From Cyclobacterium marinum DSM 745 (lineage in GTDB: Bacteria > Bacteroidota > Bacteroidia > Cytophagales > Cyclobacteriaceae), in assembly GCF_000222485.1 (NCBI RefSeq), contig NC_015914.1, forward strand, positions 2,738,501 through 2,802,500: a stretch of 64,000 nucleotides of DNA, written 5' to 3'. Below the pieces are notes generated by a model. That model was given only the letters and a program-made list of their open reading frames with translations, was not told the DNA's origin and made no database searches. Shown here one piece after another: positions 26,217 through 35,191 of this stretch. The position numbers were made by a program, and so were the translations under genes. Every line of letters starts with the position of its first letter. The stretch's first letter is position 1.

Positions 26217-26289
26217 GGACTCGAACCTGAGTCCGCCGCGGCGGATATGAGCCCAACGATTTCGCCTTGGCGAATCCATCCCGCGATAT
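26217..26289 (-). pseudogene. Decayed duplicate of tRNA-fMet with two palindromic replacements
   Basis: Three blocks are identical to the true tRNA region: 26217-26229 (GGACTCGAACCTG), 26246-26259 (TATGAGCCCAACGA) and 26275-26289 (TCCATCCCGCGATAT). Between them, where the tRNA has two 12-base segments, there are 26230-26245, containing the perfect palindrome TCCGCCGCGGCGGA, and 26260-26274, containing the hairpin TTCGCC-TT-GGCGAA. The 3' acceptor strand is missing. It cannot form a working tRNA. Confidence 0.8.
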
Positions 26290-26425
26290 GTCTTTGAATT
26301 TTATTATTATCGCTCTGTTAAAGTTTACGACTACAAACGTTTTTTGTTGCCCTTTCCTTTATTGTGGTACAAAGGTAAGGACATATTATGAAAAATCAAG
26401 TACCTTTGTAAAAAAATCTGAGACC

Positions 26426-27316
26426 ATGTCGGAAAACACACATAAAGCAGGCTTTGTAAATATTATAGGTAAACCCAATGTGGGCAAATCTACACTTATG
26501 AATGCCCTGCTCGGAGAAAAGCTTTCTATCATTTCATCCAAAGCCCAGACTACACGTCATAGGATCTTGGGGATAATGAATGAGCCTGAGTATCAGATCG
26601 TCTTCTCTGATACCCCCGGTATGCTAAAACCGAAATATGAATTACACAAAAGCATGATGGGCTTTGTAAACCTATCCCTTGAAGATGCAGATGTAATTGT
26701 TTTTGTAACCGACCTTTTTGAGAATGACGAAGAAATTGAAGATATTATAAAAAAAATAAATGCCGCAGATGTTCCTGTTTTACTGATCATCAATAAAATT
26801 GATCTGAACAAAGAAGAAAAGCTTGCTGAAGTAACCCAATACTGGACAGAAAAAATAAATGCAGATATTGTTATTCCTATTTCGGCCTTAGAAGGATTTA
26901 ACCTTCAAAAGATTTTGCAGGAAATCTTGGATCGGTTGCCTGTGCATCCACCATTTTATGATAAAGAAGAACTAAGTGACCGTCCGGAGCGTTTCTTTGC
27001 TTCTGAAATTGTTCGTGAGAAAATATTTATTCAGTATAAAAAAGAAATCCCTTACAGCACAGAAGTCCGCATAGAAGATTTTGAAGAAACTGAAAACTTG
27101 ATCCGCATGCGTGCTGTGATATTTGTGGAAAGAGATAGCCAAAAAGGAATAATCATAGGAGACAAAGGGAAAGCACTGAAAAGAGTGGGAACTCAAGCTA
27201 GGATTGAGATGGAGAAATTTTTTGGAAAGAAAGTTTTTCTTGAAACCTTTGTAAAGGTGGAGGACAACTGGCGAAAAAATAAAAATAAATTGAGGAAATT
27301 TGGTTACGACCAATAA
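26426..27316 (+). CDS. era: GTPase Era
   Basis: ATG 26426 (MSENTHKAGFVNIIGKPNVG, 296 aa) is the true start; the open frame reaches back to 26267 only by reading through the tRNA remnant. G1 is GKPNVGKS, G3 is DTPG (SDTPGMLKPKYELHKSM), G4 is NKID, and a C-terminal KH domain includes IIGDKGKALKRVGTQARIEM. Era binds the 3' end of 16S rRNA and helps assemble the small ribosomal subunit. It sits 11 bases before der, another ribosome-assembly GTPase, as in many Bacteroidota. Confidence 0.97.
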   Translation: MSENTHKAGFVNIIGKPNVGKSTLMNALLGEKLSIISSKAQTTRHRILGIMNEPEYQIVFSDTPGMLKPKYELHKSMMGFVNLSLEDADVIVFVTDLFENDEEIEDIIKKINAADVPVLLIINKIDLNKEEKLAEVTQYWTEKINADIVIPISALEGFNLQKILQEILDRLPVHPPFYDKEELSDRPERFFASEIVREKIFIQYKKEIPYSTEVRIEDFEETENLIRMRAVIFVERDSQKGIIIGDKGKALKRVGTQARIEMEKFFGKKVFLETFVKVEDNWRKNKNKLRKFGYDQ

Positions 27317-27327
27317 TAAATAAAATT

Positions 27328-28641
27328 ATGGCTAATATAGTAGCAATTGTAGGGAGACCTAATGTGGGCAAGTCCACACTTTTTAATAGACTTGTAGAAG
27401 AAAGGAAGGCCATTGAGGACAACCTAAGTGGTGTTACAAGGGATAGGCATTATGGGCATGCTCAGTGGGGAGGTAAGTTTTTCTCCGTCATTGACACCGG
27501 AGGATATGTTAAAGGCTCTGAGGATGTTTTTGAAAAGGAAATTCGTAAACAAGTAAAATTGGCCATAGAAGAGGCATCGGTGATTTTATTTGTAGTTGAC
27601 TGTATGGTTGGGCTAACTGATCTGGATGCAGAGTTTGCCAAAGAGCTAAGGGGTACGGATAAGCCTATTTTTATCGTTGCCAATAAGGCAGATAATCTGG
27701 AAAGTATGCTTATGGCCAATGAATTTTATGCACTGGGGATAGGAGAGGAAATAATTTATCCTACCACCGGAACCAGTGGAAGCGGTTTAGGAGATTTATT
27801 GGACGAAGTAATACAAAAATTTCCCGATGAAGGTGAAAGAGATCCGGATGAGGGAATCCCTAAATTGGCGATTTTGGGTAGGCCTAATGTAGGGAAATCC
27901 TCTTTTTTAAATGCCTTAATAGGAAAAGAAAGGTCCATTGTCACAGATGAGGCCGGGACAACAAGAGATGCGATTCATACCCGTTACCAATTGTATGGGA
28001 AGGATTATATACTTACGGATACTGCCGGCATTAGAAAAAAAGCCAAAGTAAAAGAAGACATTGAGTTTTATTCTGTCATGCGATCTTTAAGAACCCTTGA
28101 AGATTCAGATGTGATCATAATCATGGTGGATGCTACAAGAGGACTTGAAGCTCAAGATGTCAATCTTATCTCTTTGTCAATCAAAAATAATAAAGGGCTG
28201 ATGATCATGGTAAACAAATGGGATTTGGTGGAGAAAGACCACAAAACCATGCAGAAGTTTAAAGACAATATGACCGAAAAGCTAGGTGAAAATAAATGGA
28301 TACCCATCATTTTTATTTCCGCACTCACAAAGCAAAGGATATACCAGGCCATGGAACTTGCGATGAATGTTTATGATAATAAACATCGAAAAGTACCTAC
28401 TTCGAAATTGAATGAATTATTATTACCGGAAATAGAAAAATACCCACCACCGGCAAATAAAGGGAAGTATATAAAAATTAAATACATAACTCAATTGCCT
28501 ACCAAAAATCCAGTATTTGCCTTTTTCTGTAATTTGCCTCAATATATTAAATCACCCTATACCAGATTTTTGGAAAATAGGTTGAGGGAGAACTTTGATT
28601 TTACTGGGGTGCCAGTTAAAATTACCTACAAAAAGAAATAA
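27328..28641 (+). CDS. der: Ribosome-assembly GTPase Der (EngA)
   Basis: The 437-residue protein has two tandem GTPase domains, GRPNVGKSTLFNRLV at the N-terminus and GRPNVGKSSFLNALIG at about residue 183, each with a DT(G/A)G G3 box (DTGG and DTAG) and NK(A/W)D G4 boxes (NKAD and NKWD). A C-terminal KH-like domain follows (about 355-437). Der acts in maturation of the large ribosomal subunit. It is directly downstream of era and probably cotranscribed. Confidence 0.97.
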   Translation: MANIVAIVGRPNVGKSTLFNRLVEERKAIEDNLSGVTRDRHYGHAQWGGKFFSVIDTGGYVKGSEDVFEKEIRKQVKLAIEEASVILFVVDCMVGLTDLDAEFAKELRGTDKPIFIVANKADNLESMLMANEFYALGIGEEIIYPTTGTSGSGLGDLLDEVIQKFPDEGERDPDEGIPKLAILGRPNVGKSSFLNALIGKERSIVTDEAGTTRDAIHTRYQLYGKDYILTDTAGIRKKAKVKEDIEFYSVMRSLRTLEDSDVIIIMVDATRGLEAQDVNLISLSIKNNKGLMIMVNKWDLVEKDHKTMQKFKDNMTEKLGENKWIPIIFISALTKQRIYQAMELAMNVYDNKHRKVPTSKLNELLLPEIEKYPPPANKGKYIKIKYITQLPTKNPVFAFFCNLPQYIKSPYTRFLENRLRENFDFTGVPVKITYKKK

Positions 28642-28649
28642 CTATACTC

Positions 28650-29189
28650 ATGAAAACTTCTCTATATTCTATCTTTTTATTGGCGCTTCTATTGACTGGG
28701 AGTTGCACGAGCGACGCAGACAGTGAAAAACCTGTGCTAGTATTGGCGAATACCGAATGGGAGCTTCTTGAGGCCACCCTAATCGGAAGAGGAACTGTTG
28801 AGGTGCCCGGCTCTTCTACTAGAGTACCTGTAAATATAGATGGAGTTGGTCAAGATTATGACATGAGTTTGACCTTTAGTGATGGTGATCAGCTGGTTGC
28901 TGCCACCGGAAGATTTGTATTCGATGTCTCAGTAAGTGCATTGGGTGTGCCTCTTCAAAGTGAGAGGATACCTGTGCAAGGCGTGGAAATCTTTTCAGGA
29001 AACTGGGAATTACTTGGTGATGAGTTGGTGATTACTGATAATGAAGAGGTGGTAAGACTGGATATTGTTGACAATTCTGAAACCATGCTCAAACTAAATG
29101 GAGCCATTGATGCATCCGATTTTGAAAGCTTACAAGAAGAGGGACTTACTGTTAGTGAATCCAGTATAGAAATTGTTTTGGTAAAGTAA
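28650..29189 (+). CDS. Putative lipoprotein, 179 aa
   Basis: The N-terminus is a lipoprotein signal, MKTSLYSIFLLALLLTGSCT with a TGSC lipobox, followed by an acidic linker. The remainder is a beta-rich domain starting with NTEWELLEATLIGRGTVEVP and resembles the lipocalin-like or META-like secreted proteins of Bacteroidota (WELLGDELVITDNEEVVRLD). No name can be given. It lies eight bases after der and before a terminator, so it ends that transcript. Confidence 0.75.
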   Translation: MKTSLYSIFLLALLLTGSCTSDADSEKPVLVLANTEWELLEATLIGRGTVEVPGSSTRVPVNIDGVGQDYDMSLTFSDGDQLVAATGRFVFDVSVSALGVPLQSERIPVQGVEIFSGNWELLGDELVITDNEEVVRLDIVDNSETMLKLNGAIDASDFESLQEEGLTVSESSIEIVLVK

Positions 29190-29210
29190 ATCTAGTTAGT
29201 ATTAGAAATT

Positions 29211-29255
29211 AAAAACCCGAAAAGGAGTGATTACCGACCTCTTTTTCGGGTTTTT
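29211..29255. terminator. Bidirectional intrinsic terminator
   Basis: AAAAACCCGAAAAGGAG faces CTCTTTTTCGGGTTTTT across a 12-base loop, between convergent genes (the lipoprotein gene and rsmG). A and T tracts on both sides fit use in both directions. Confidence 0.85.
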
Positions 29256-29283
29256 AATTAATTGGATACCCAGGTTTTAATTT

Positions 29284-29934
29284 TCACCTTTTACCTTCAA
29301 AAGGAATATAGACTACCTTTTTGGTCTCAAAAAACGGCTCTCTAAAGTAGTCTTCAAGATGGTAGCAAACATAATTTAAATGTAAGGCCTCCAGTTCTTC
29401 ATCGACATCGCCACCCTTTAGGTACAGTATTCCATTCTGAAACTCATCGTGTACATCTTCTTTCCTGAAGCGACCCTTTACCCAAGGATAAAATTTCTCC
29501 ATTTGAGTTACAGCACGGCTCACAATAAAATGGTATTTTCTACTCATTAAGTTTTCTGCACGAACTTGTTGAGGCTCTACATTTTTTAAACCCAGCTGCT
29601 TGACCACATCTTTTACTACAGATATTTTTTTTCCTATTGAGTCCACCAAATGAAACTGTACTTCTGGAAAAAGAATAGCCAAAGGAATTCCAGGAAAACC
29701 TCCTCCGGTACCGATGTCAAGAATTTTGGTTCCGGGCTTGAAGGAAACCGTCTTTGCGATACCAAGTGAATGCAGGACATGGTGCACATAAAAGCTGTCC
29801 ATATCTTTTCTGCTGATAACATTGATTTTACTGTTCCAATCAAGGTATAGTTCTCCCATTCGTTCAAACTGTCCCATTTGTAGGGCGTTCAATTCAGGAA
29901 AATATTGCTGGATCAGCTTGTGGTCTGGATTCAT
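29284..29934 (-). CDS. rsmG: 16S rRNA (guanine527-N7)-methyltransferase RsmG
   Basis: The 216-residue SAM-dependent methyltransferase has motif I ILDIGTGGGFPGIPLAI and the downstream block FHLVDSIGKKISVVKDVVKQ. The N-terminus (MNPDHKLIQQYFPELNALQM) and the WNSKINVISRKD stretch are family-specific. It makes m7G527 in 16S rRNA; loss gives low-level streptomycin resistance in known bacteria. The start lies six bases from the end of the sigma-factor gene, so they share a transcript. Confidence 0.95.
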   Translation of the reverse strand: MNPDHKLIQQYFPELNALQMGQFERMGELYLDWNSKINVISRKDMDSFYVHHVLHSLGIAKTVSFKPGTKILDIGTGGGFPGIPLAILFPEVQFHLVDSIGKKISVVKDVVKQLGLKNVEPQQVRAENLMSRKYHFIVSRAVTQMEKFYPWVKGRFRKEDVHDEFQNGILYLKGGDVDEELEALHLNYVCYHLEDYFREPFFETKKVVYIPFEGKR

Positions 29935-29939
29935 TGAAA

Positions 29940-30551
29940 TTAGATATGTTTGTTTTTTCCTTCAGCGATCTCTAAGAGCAATTCCCTTGAGCGGTGAAGT
30001 TGCGCTTTTACTGTTCCAAGGGGTTTGTCTAGTTCGGCAGCAATTTCATCATAGGACAACTCATCAAAATACCTGAGCTTTACTAGTTTTCGGTATTTTG
30101 CAGGTAGCTTGTCCACAAAGATTCGCACCATTTCTTTTCTTTGGGTTTTGATAAACTCATCCTGAGGATTGTTGTCATCATCTTCCACATCGATATTTAC
30201 AGCATTGCCACCATCATCAGTCATGGTGTTGTTCAAACTCATGGTTTTGAGTTTTTTCTTCCGTATAAAATCAATGGTGTTGTTGGTCGCTATTCTAAAG
30301 AGCCACGTACTAAATGTATAATCTTTTTTGAATTTATGAAGATTCTTAAAAGCCTTGGCAAAAGCTTCCATGGTGAGGTCTTCGGCATCGTCGGCACCTC
30401 TGATCATTTTTAAGATCATAAAGTAGACGGCCTTCTTGTACCGCTTCATGAGCGAAGCGTACGCTTGCTGGTCTTTGTCATTGACCGCTTTGTCGATCAA
30501 TTCGAAATCTTCTAACGCTTTATCTGAAAAACTTCTTTCGTTTATTTCCAT
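29940..30551 (-). CDS. RNA polymerase sigma factor, ECF/sigma-70 family
   Basis: The 203-residue protein has sigma region 2 (MKRYKKAVYFMILKMIRGAD, DAEDLTMEAFAKAF, and TFSTWLFRIATNNTIDFIRK) and sigma region 4 (LPAKYRKLVKLRYFDELSYD, then EIAAELDKPLGTVKAQLHRS). There is no adjacent FecR-type anti-sigma gene, unlike the sigma gene at the left edge. The N-terminal 30 residues are an acidic extension. Its start overlaps the glycosyltransferase stop by ten bases, so it belongs to that operon. Its regulon is unknown. Confidence 0.92.
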   Translation of the reverse strand: MEINERSFSDKALEDFELIDKAVNDKDQQAYASLMKRYKKAVYFMILKMIRGADDAEDLTMEAFAKAFKNLHKFKKDYTFSTWLFRIATNNTIDFIRKKKLKTMSLNNTMTDDGGNAVNIDVEDDDNNPQDEFIKTQRKEMVRIFVDKLPAKYRKLVKLRYFDELSYDEIAAELDKPLGTVKAQLHRSRELLLEIAEGKNKHI

Positions 30552-31669
30552 TTAACTGTTTTTGACAGATAACCTTTTGTTCCTAAGGTCCAAAAATAAA
30601 TCATGTACATCAAATCAAAAAATATGGTCCATATTACCTTCCCAGTCCCCTCTAATTTTTTTCTAACCCGGTGAATAATTAAATACTGGAGCATTGCTCT
30701 AGAGAAAACTAACCCCAATACTAGGGCAATTGGTTCCCAAGTGCTTTCAAGAATTACAATTCCTATAGCAGAAGCCCAGAATACTAAATGACTTAACGAG
30801 TATAAACCCAATTTTAGTTTATCGCGGTTACGATAATATTTGCCGGCATGAAAATGCCTTTTCTTTTGGGTAAAATAGTCCTTGAAATTGGTCTTTGGTT
30901 GAGAAATTGTAATGCTATCTGGCTGTGCAACAATAGCAGTGTTGGTTGCAGTTGCATATTTATTTACGAACAGATCATCATCGCCACCTTCTATGTGCCA
31001 GAGTGATTTAAAAGCTTTCTTTTCCATGAAAAAATCCTTACGATAACAAAGATTTCTGCCTACACCCATAAAGGGTGATTTCCAATAGCCAAAAGAAAAA
31101 TAGTAAATAGCTGTCAGTAATGTTTCATATTGAATGATTTTGTTCAATAAACCGGGTAAAGTCAGGTAAGATCCATGCCCCAGTGCAAAAGTTTTACCTT
31201 CATTCCGGATAGGTGCAGACATCCTTCTAATCCATTGTGAGGAAACGGGTCTGCAATCTGCATCTGTCAATAGGATTGTCTCGTATTTAGAAACTTTTAT
31301 TCCTAGGGTAAGTGCGTATTTTTTGGCTGTTACATGTTGGGGGGTGTACCTAATATTTACGATTTTTAGCTTGTCATATTTGCCGGAAAGTGACCTTAAT
31401 AAATCCTCAGATTCATCAGTGGAGCAATCATTAACTACCAATACCTCGAAGATGGGGTAGTCTTGCTCCATTAGTAATGGGATAAGGTCATTCAAATGTG
31501 CAGCTTCATTTTTTGCAGCAATAATTACGCTTACACCACTCAAATTTAAATCTTCACCGATTTCTTCTTGTCTTTTATGAAAAAAAGCAAACCTGCCAAA
31601 GACTACCATCAAGTAAGTAAATTGTAGCCCCGAAGCCAAAAAAAATATCCACCATAATGTGTTTTCCAT
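30542..31669 (-). CDS. Membrane-associated family 2 glycosyltransferase
   Basis: The 375-residue protein has an N-terminal membrane anchor (LWWIFFLASGLQFTYLMVVF). A GT-A domain follows: VSVIIAAKNEAAHLNDLIPL, the DxD-type motif LLTDADCRP, an acidic GGDDDLF block and a QKKRHFH block like the (Q/R)XXRW motif. Three C-terminal membrane segments close the protein. The layout matches processive or single-transfer GT2 enzymes that use a nucleotide sugar at the inner leaflet of the inner membrane. The product cannot be told. Confidence 0.87.
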   Translation of the reverse strand: MENTLWWIFFLASGLQFTYLMVVFGRFAFFHKRQEEIGEDLNLSGVSVIIAAKNEAAHLNDLIPLLMEQDYPIFEVLVVNDCSTDESEDLLRSLSGKYDKLKIVNIRYTPQHVTAKKYALTLGIKVSKYETILLTDADCRPVSSQWIRRMSAPIRNEGKTFALGHGSYLTLPGLLNKIIQYETLLTAIYYFSFGYWKSPFMGVGRNLCYRKDFFMEKKAFKSLWHIEGGDDDLFVNKYATATNTAIVAQPDSITISQPKTNFKDYFTQKKRHFHAGKYYRNRDKLKLGLYSLSHLVFWASAIGIVILESTWEPIALVLGLVFSRAMLQYLIIHRVRKKLEGTGKVIWTIFFDLMYMIYFWTLGTKGYLSKTVKWK

Positions 31670-31957
31670 ATTTATGCTTACTGTCAGTTCTATAAGATTA
31701 ATTCAAAAAGCTCAAATTTTTGTTTTATTGCAGTTATTTTTGTGTTCCATTTGGGGCAAGCATTAATTTTCTTGATGCTTGTCTCAATTAAAAAGAGAAC
31801 TGAATAGCTGAAGATCGAAATATAGCAAGGCCAAATTATGGCAAAATTTTAAATATTATCTTATTCTGAATATTTTCAATGCCTAAGAATTTCACTACTG
31901 CCTAATTCGGATTCAAATATAATAAGTAAATGAGGGATATTTCAATGAAAGGGAGGA

Positions 31958-33088
31958 ATGAAATTTAAACTTGTAAGTAAGGATAAAAAGTCAAAAGCCA
32001 GAGCCGGAGAAATTCAAACGGATCACGGTACCATTCAAACACCAATTTTTATGCCGGTAGGGACTGCAGGTTCTGTAAAGGCTGTGCACCAAAGAGAATT
32101 GACCTATGATGTGAAAGCTCAAATTATTTTAGGCAATACTTATCACCTTTATTTAAGACCGGGTTTGGAAGTGCTTGAAAAAGCTGGAGGTCTGCATAAA
32201 TTTATTGGTTGGTCTAGCCCTATCCTAACTGACAGTGGAGGGTATCAGGTTTTCTCCTTAGAAGGGAATAGAAAAATAAAAGAAGAAGGGGTGGTTTTCA
32301 AATCACATATTGATGGATCTAAACATCATTTTACCCCGGAATCTGTGATGGATATTCAGCGTACCATTGGAGCCGATATCATCATGGCTTTTGATGAATG
32401 TACGCCTTATCCTTGTGAATGGAGTTATGCCAAAAACTCCATGCATCTTACTCATAGGTGGCTGAAAAGATGTATTGAGCGGTTTGATAGTACAGAAGGG
32501 AAATATGGCTATAGTCAATCTTTGTTTCCTATTGTTCAGGGAAGTACTTTTAAAGACCTGCGTCAGGATGCTGCCCGGTTTGTAAGTGATCAGGATAGGG
32601 AGGGAAATGCCATTGGAGGATTGTCTGTAGGGGAGCCGGCCGAGATGATGTATGAGATGACAGATTTGGTAACTGATATATTGCCTGAAGAGAAGCCCAG
32701 GTACCTCATGGGTGTAGGAACACCAGCAAATATTTTGGAATCCATAGCGCTTGGGATAGATATGTTTGACTGTGTGATGCCTACCAGAAATGCCAGGAAT
32801 GGCATGCTTTTCACCACCGAAGGTATTATCAATATTCGGAATGAAAGGTGGAAAATGGATTTCTCACCCATTGATAGTGGCTTTCATTCTCATGTGAGTA
32901 ATTTTTACTCGAAAGCTTATATTAGGCACCTGACCATAAGTAAAGAAATGCTTGCTGCTCAAATCGCAAGTATTCACAATTTATCCTTCTATCTTTGGTT
33001 GGTGACACAAGCTAGAGAACGAATCCAAGCAGGGGATTTTACTTCTTGGAAAAATGCGATGGTTGAAAAAGTAAGCCGTAGATTATAA
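31958..33088 (+). CDS. tgt: tRNA-guanine transglycosylase (queuine tRNA-ribosyltransferase)
   Basis: The 376-residue TIM-barrel enzyme exchanges guanine-34 for a queuosine precursor in tRNAs with GUN anticodons. Motifs present include TPIFMPVGTAGSVKAVHQRE, the D of ILTDSGGYQVFSL, IIMAFDECTPYP and the nucleophile region FDCVMPTRNARNG. A strong ribosome-binding site (GGGAGG) precedes ATG 31958. The usual zinc ligands (C-x-C-x2-C) before the YSxAYxxHL block are replaced by DSGFHSHVSNFYSKAY, leaving only the later His of IHNL. It is otherwise full length. The 288-base gap upstream holds the divergent promoters. Confidence 0.95.
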   Translation: MKFKLVSKDKKSKARAGEIQTDHGTIQTPIFMPVGTAGSVKAVHQRELTYDVKAQIILGNTYHLYLRPGLEVLEKAGGLHKFIGWSSPILTDSGGYQVFSLEGNRKIKEEGVVFKSHIDGSKHHFTPESVMDIQRTIGADIIMAFDECTPYPCEWSYAKNSMHLTHRWLKRCIERFDSTEGKYGYSQSLFPIVQGSTFKDLRQDAARFVSDQDREGNAIGGLSVGEPAEMMYEMTDLVTDILPEEKPRYLMGVGTPANILESIALGIDMFDCVMPTRNARNGMLFTTEGIINIRNERWKMDFSPIDSGFHSHVSNFYSKAYIRHLTISKEMLAAQIASIHNLSFYLWLVTQARERIQAGDFTSWKNAMVEKVSRRL

Positions 33089-33142
33089 GATTTCTTTTAA
33101 AGTAGCCGTTTCATTTGAAAGACTAGAGAAAGACCAATTGGT

Positions 33143-34216
33143 ATGAAGTTATTGGATAAGTTAATCATCAAAGATTTTCTCAAAACCTATTTGTTTGTGG
33201 TTTTGATGTTGATTCTGGTCGTTTTGGTACTGGATTTTACTGAAAAGAATGATACCTATATTCGAAATGATGTGCCCGCTTCTGAGATTTTACAATACAT
33301 GCTTAATTATGGGCTTTATCTTAATAATTTACTTACACCAATTACTGTCTTTATCTCTGTAATCTTCATTACTTCTAAAATGGCTGGGAGAACTGAGATT
33401 ATAGCAATTCTCAGTAGTGGGGTAAGTTTTTTACGAATGCTTGTACCTTTCCTCTTTTCCGCTTTCTTGATCGCTGTAGTAAGTTTCTTTCTCAATGGCT
33501 GGGTGTTGCCGGTTGCCACAGAGGGGGTTTCAAAATTTAGGGTTGAATACTTGGACAAAGGTCAAGATGTCAACCAACAAAATATTCATATTAAGGTGGC
33601 ACCGAATTTATTTGCCTATATGAGGAGGTATTTTACCTCTGTAAATTCAGGGCACGATTTCACTTTAGAAAATATTAAAGACGGGGAACTTATCTCCAAA
33701 TTTTCAGCAGAAAGGATTGTTTGGGATACAGCCAAACATGTCTGGAATGCACGAAACTGGAGGTTGAGAGAGTTTAACGAAATGGGGGAGACCTGGACTA
33801 CCGGAGATGCCATGGATACCACCCTGTCAATTACTCCCAATGATTTTGACCTTCCCCTCAACCATCATGAAACCCTAACCCTACCTGATCTATCCAAACA
33901 AATTTTGATTCTTGAAGATAGGGGAGCGGACAATGTAAGTTTTTATAAAATAGAAAAATATGTGCGTTTCATGTCTCCGTTTGCAGCGATTTTACTGACC
34001 TTTATAGGGGTCATTGTTTCAGCCCGTAAAACCAGAGGAGGATCAGGTTTTAAAATTGCTTTGGGCTTTATGCTTGCTTTTGTGTATATCATACTTTTTT
34101 TACTTTCAAGAACATTTGCGGAAGCAGGCACTGCCTATCCGGTCCTAGCCGTGTGGATGCCAAATATTGTATTTGGAATTACCGGTCTTGTGCTATACAA
34201 AACGGTTCCAAGATAA
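33143..34216 (+). CDS. LptF/LptG family LPS-export permease
   Basis: The 357-residue protein has the YjgP/YjgQ layout: membrane helices at about 15-35, 55-85 and 100-120, a long periplasmic beta-jellyroll-like domain (about 125-275), and three helices at the C-terminus (PFAAILLTFIGVIVSARKTR, IALGFMLAFVYIILFLLSRT, PVLAVWMPNIVFGITGLVLY). LptF and LptG form the inner-membrane channel of the Lpt machine with LptB ATPase. Which of the pair this is cannot be decided. Confidence 0.9.
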   Translation: MKLLDKLIIKDFLKTYLFVVLMLILVVLVLDFTEKNDTYIRNDVPASEILQYMLNYGLYLNNLLTPITVFISVIFITSKMAGRTEIIAILSSGVSFLRMLVPFLFSAFLIAVVSFFLNGWVLPVATEGVSKFRVEYLDKGQDVNQQNIHIKVAPNLFAYMRRYFTSVNSGHDFTLENIKDGELISKFSAERIVWDTAKHVWNARNWRLREFNEMGETWTTGDAMDTTLSITPNDFDLPLNHHETLTLPDLSKQILILEDRGADNVSFYKIEKYVRFMSPFAAILLTFIGVIVSARKTRGGSGFKIALGFMLAFVYIILFLLSRTFAEAGTAYPVLAVWMPNIVFGITGLVLYKTVPR

Positions 34217-34225
34217 AAATGGCTT

Positions 34226-35131
34226 ATGGTAAAAGATTACTTATGGCTTCATCTTGTGGTTTTAATCTGGGGGTTTACGGCGATTTTAGGCTTACTGATA
34301 AGTCTTCCTGCTGTTGAGATCGTTTTTTATCGAACCTTGCTGGCTAGTATCGGCCTGTATTTCTTGCTAAAGATTAAGAGGAGAAATATAAAGGTTAAGT
34401 GGAATGCTTTGCTTAAATTTTTGGTTACCGGAGGCCTAATCGGAGCACATTGGATATTGTTTTTTTGGGCAGCGCAAGTGTCTACAGCATCTGTTTGTTT
34501 GGCCGGTATGGCTACCTGTACTTTGTGGACCGCTATTATTGAACCCCTAGTAAATAAACAGGCGATAAAATGGTATGAGGTATTATTGGGCTTTGTTGTA
34601 ATTCTTGGGTTAATAGTGATTTTTAAGTTTGAATCGGGTTATGCTTTAGGGCTCTTCTTGGCAGTCCTTTCTGCGTTATTAAGTGCCTCTTTCACAGTGA
34701 TTAATGGAAGGTTGACTAAATATCACAGTCCTTTTATTATTACTTTGTATGAAATGATTGGTGCCTTTATCCTAACCACAGCTTTTATCCCATTTTATAT
34801 CAATTGGTTTACAGAAGATGGATTTTCTTGGGTTCCACAAGGTTTAGATTGGTTTTGGCTGCTGGTTTTGTCTCAAGTTTGTACAGTGATTGCTTTTACT
34901 CTGTCGGTGAATTTAATGAAAAGATTAACAGCTTTTGCAGTGAATTTGACAGTGAATATGGAACCTGTGTATGGGATTCTTTTGGCTTTTATCATCTTTG
35001 GCGAAAAAGAGAAAATGACTCCGGAATTTTACTTGGGAACCCTGATTATTATGGCTTCGGTTTGTATTTATCCTTTGATTCGCTATGTTCAAAAAAGAAA
35101 ACTAGGGGGCATGATGAGGAAAATCCACTAG
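34226..35131 (+). CDS. DMT-superfamily (EamA) transporter
   Basis: The 301-residue protein has ten hydrophobic helices in two EamA repeats, the first opening with LWLHLVVLIWGFTAILGLLI and the second around LLSASFTVINGRLTKYHSPF. PVYGILLAFIIFGEKEKMTP is the typical end of the second repeat. EamA proteins export metabolites or amino acids; the substrate is unknown. It lies nine bases after the LptF/LptG gene and converges on ispE. Confidence 0.88.
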   Translation: MVKDYLWLHLVVLIWGFTAILGLLISLPAVEIVFYRTLLASIGLYFLLKIKRRNIKVKWNALLKFLVTGGLIGAHWILFFWAAQVSTASVCLAGMATCTLWTAIIEPLVNKQAIKWYEVLLGFVVILGLIVIFKFESGYALGLFLAVLSALLSASFTVINGRLTKYHSPFIITLYEMIGAFILTTAFIPFYINWFTEDGFSWVPQGLDWFWLLVLSQVCTVIAFTLSVNLMKRLTAFAVNLTVNMEPVYGILLAFIIFGEKEKMTPEFYLGTLIIMASVCIYPLIRYVQKRKLGGMMRKIH

Positions 35132-35191
35132 GAATAAAAGTAGGATAATAGTCTTTGGGCCGAATCCTTACAAAACAAGTTCGTTGATGCT

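Noticed and set aside
26217..26289. Second functional tRNA-fMet
   Set aside because: The acceptor 3' strand is missing and two arms are replaced by palindromes, so no cloverleaf can form.
26267..26425. N-terminal extension of Era from ATG 26267
   Set aside because: It would read through the tRNA remnant and give 53 extra residues unlike any Era; the family start is at 26426.
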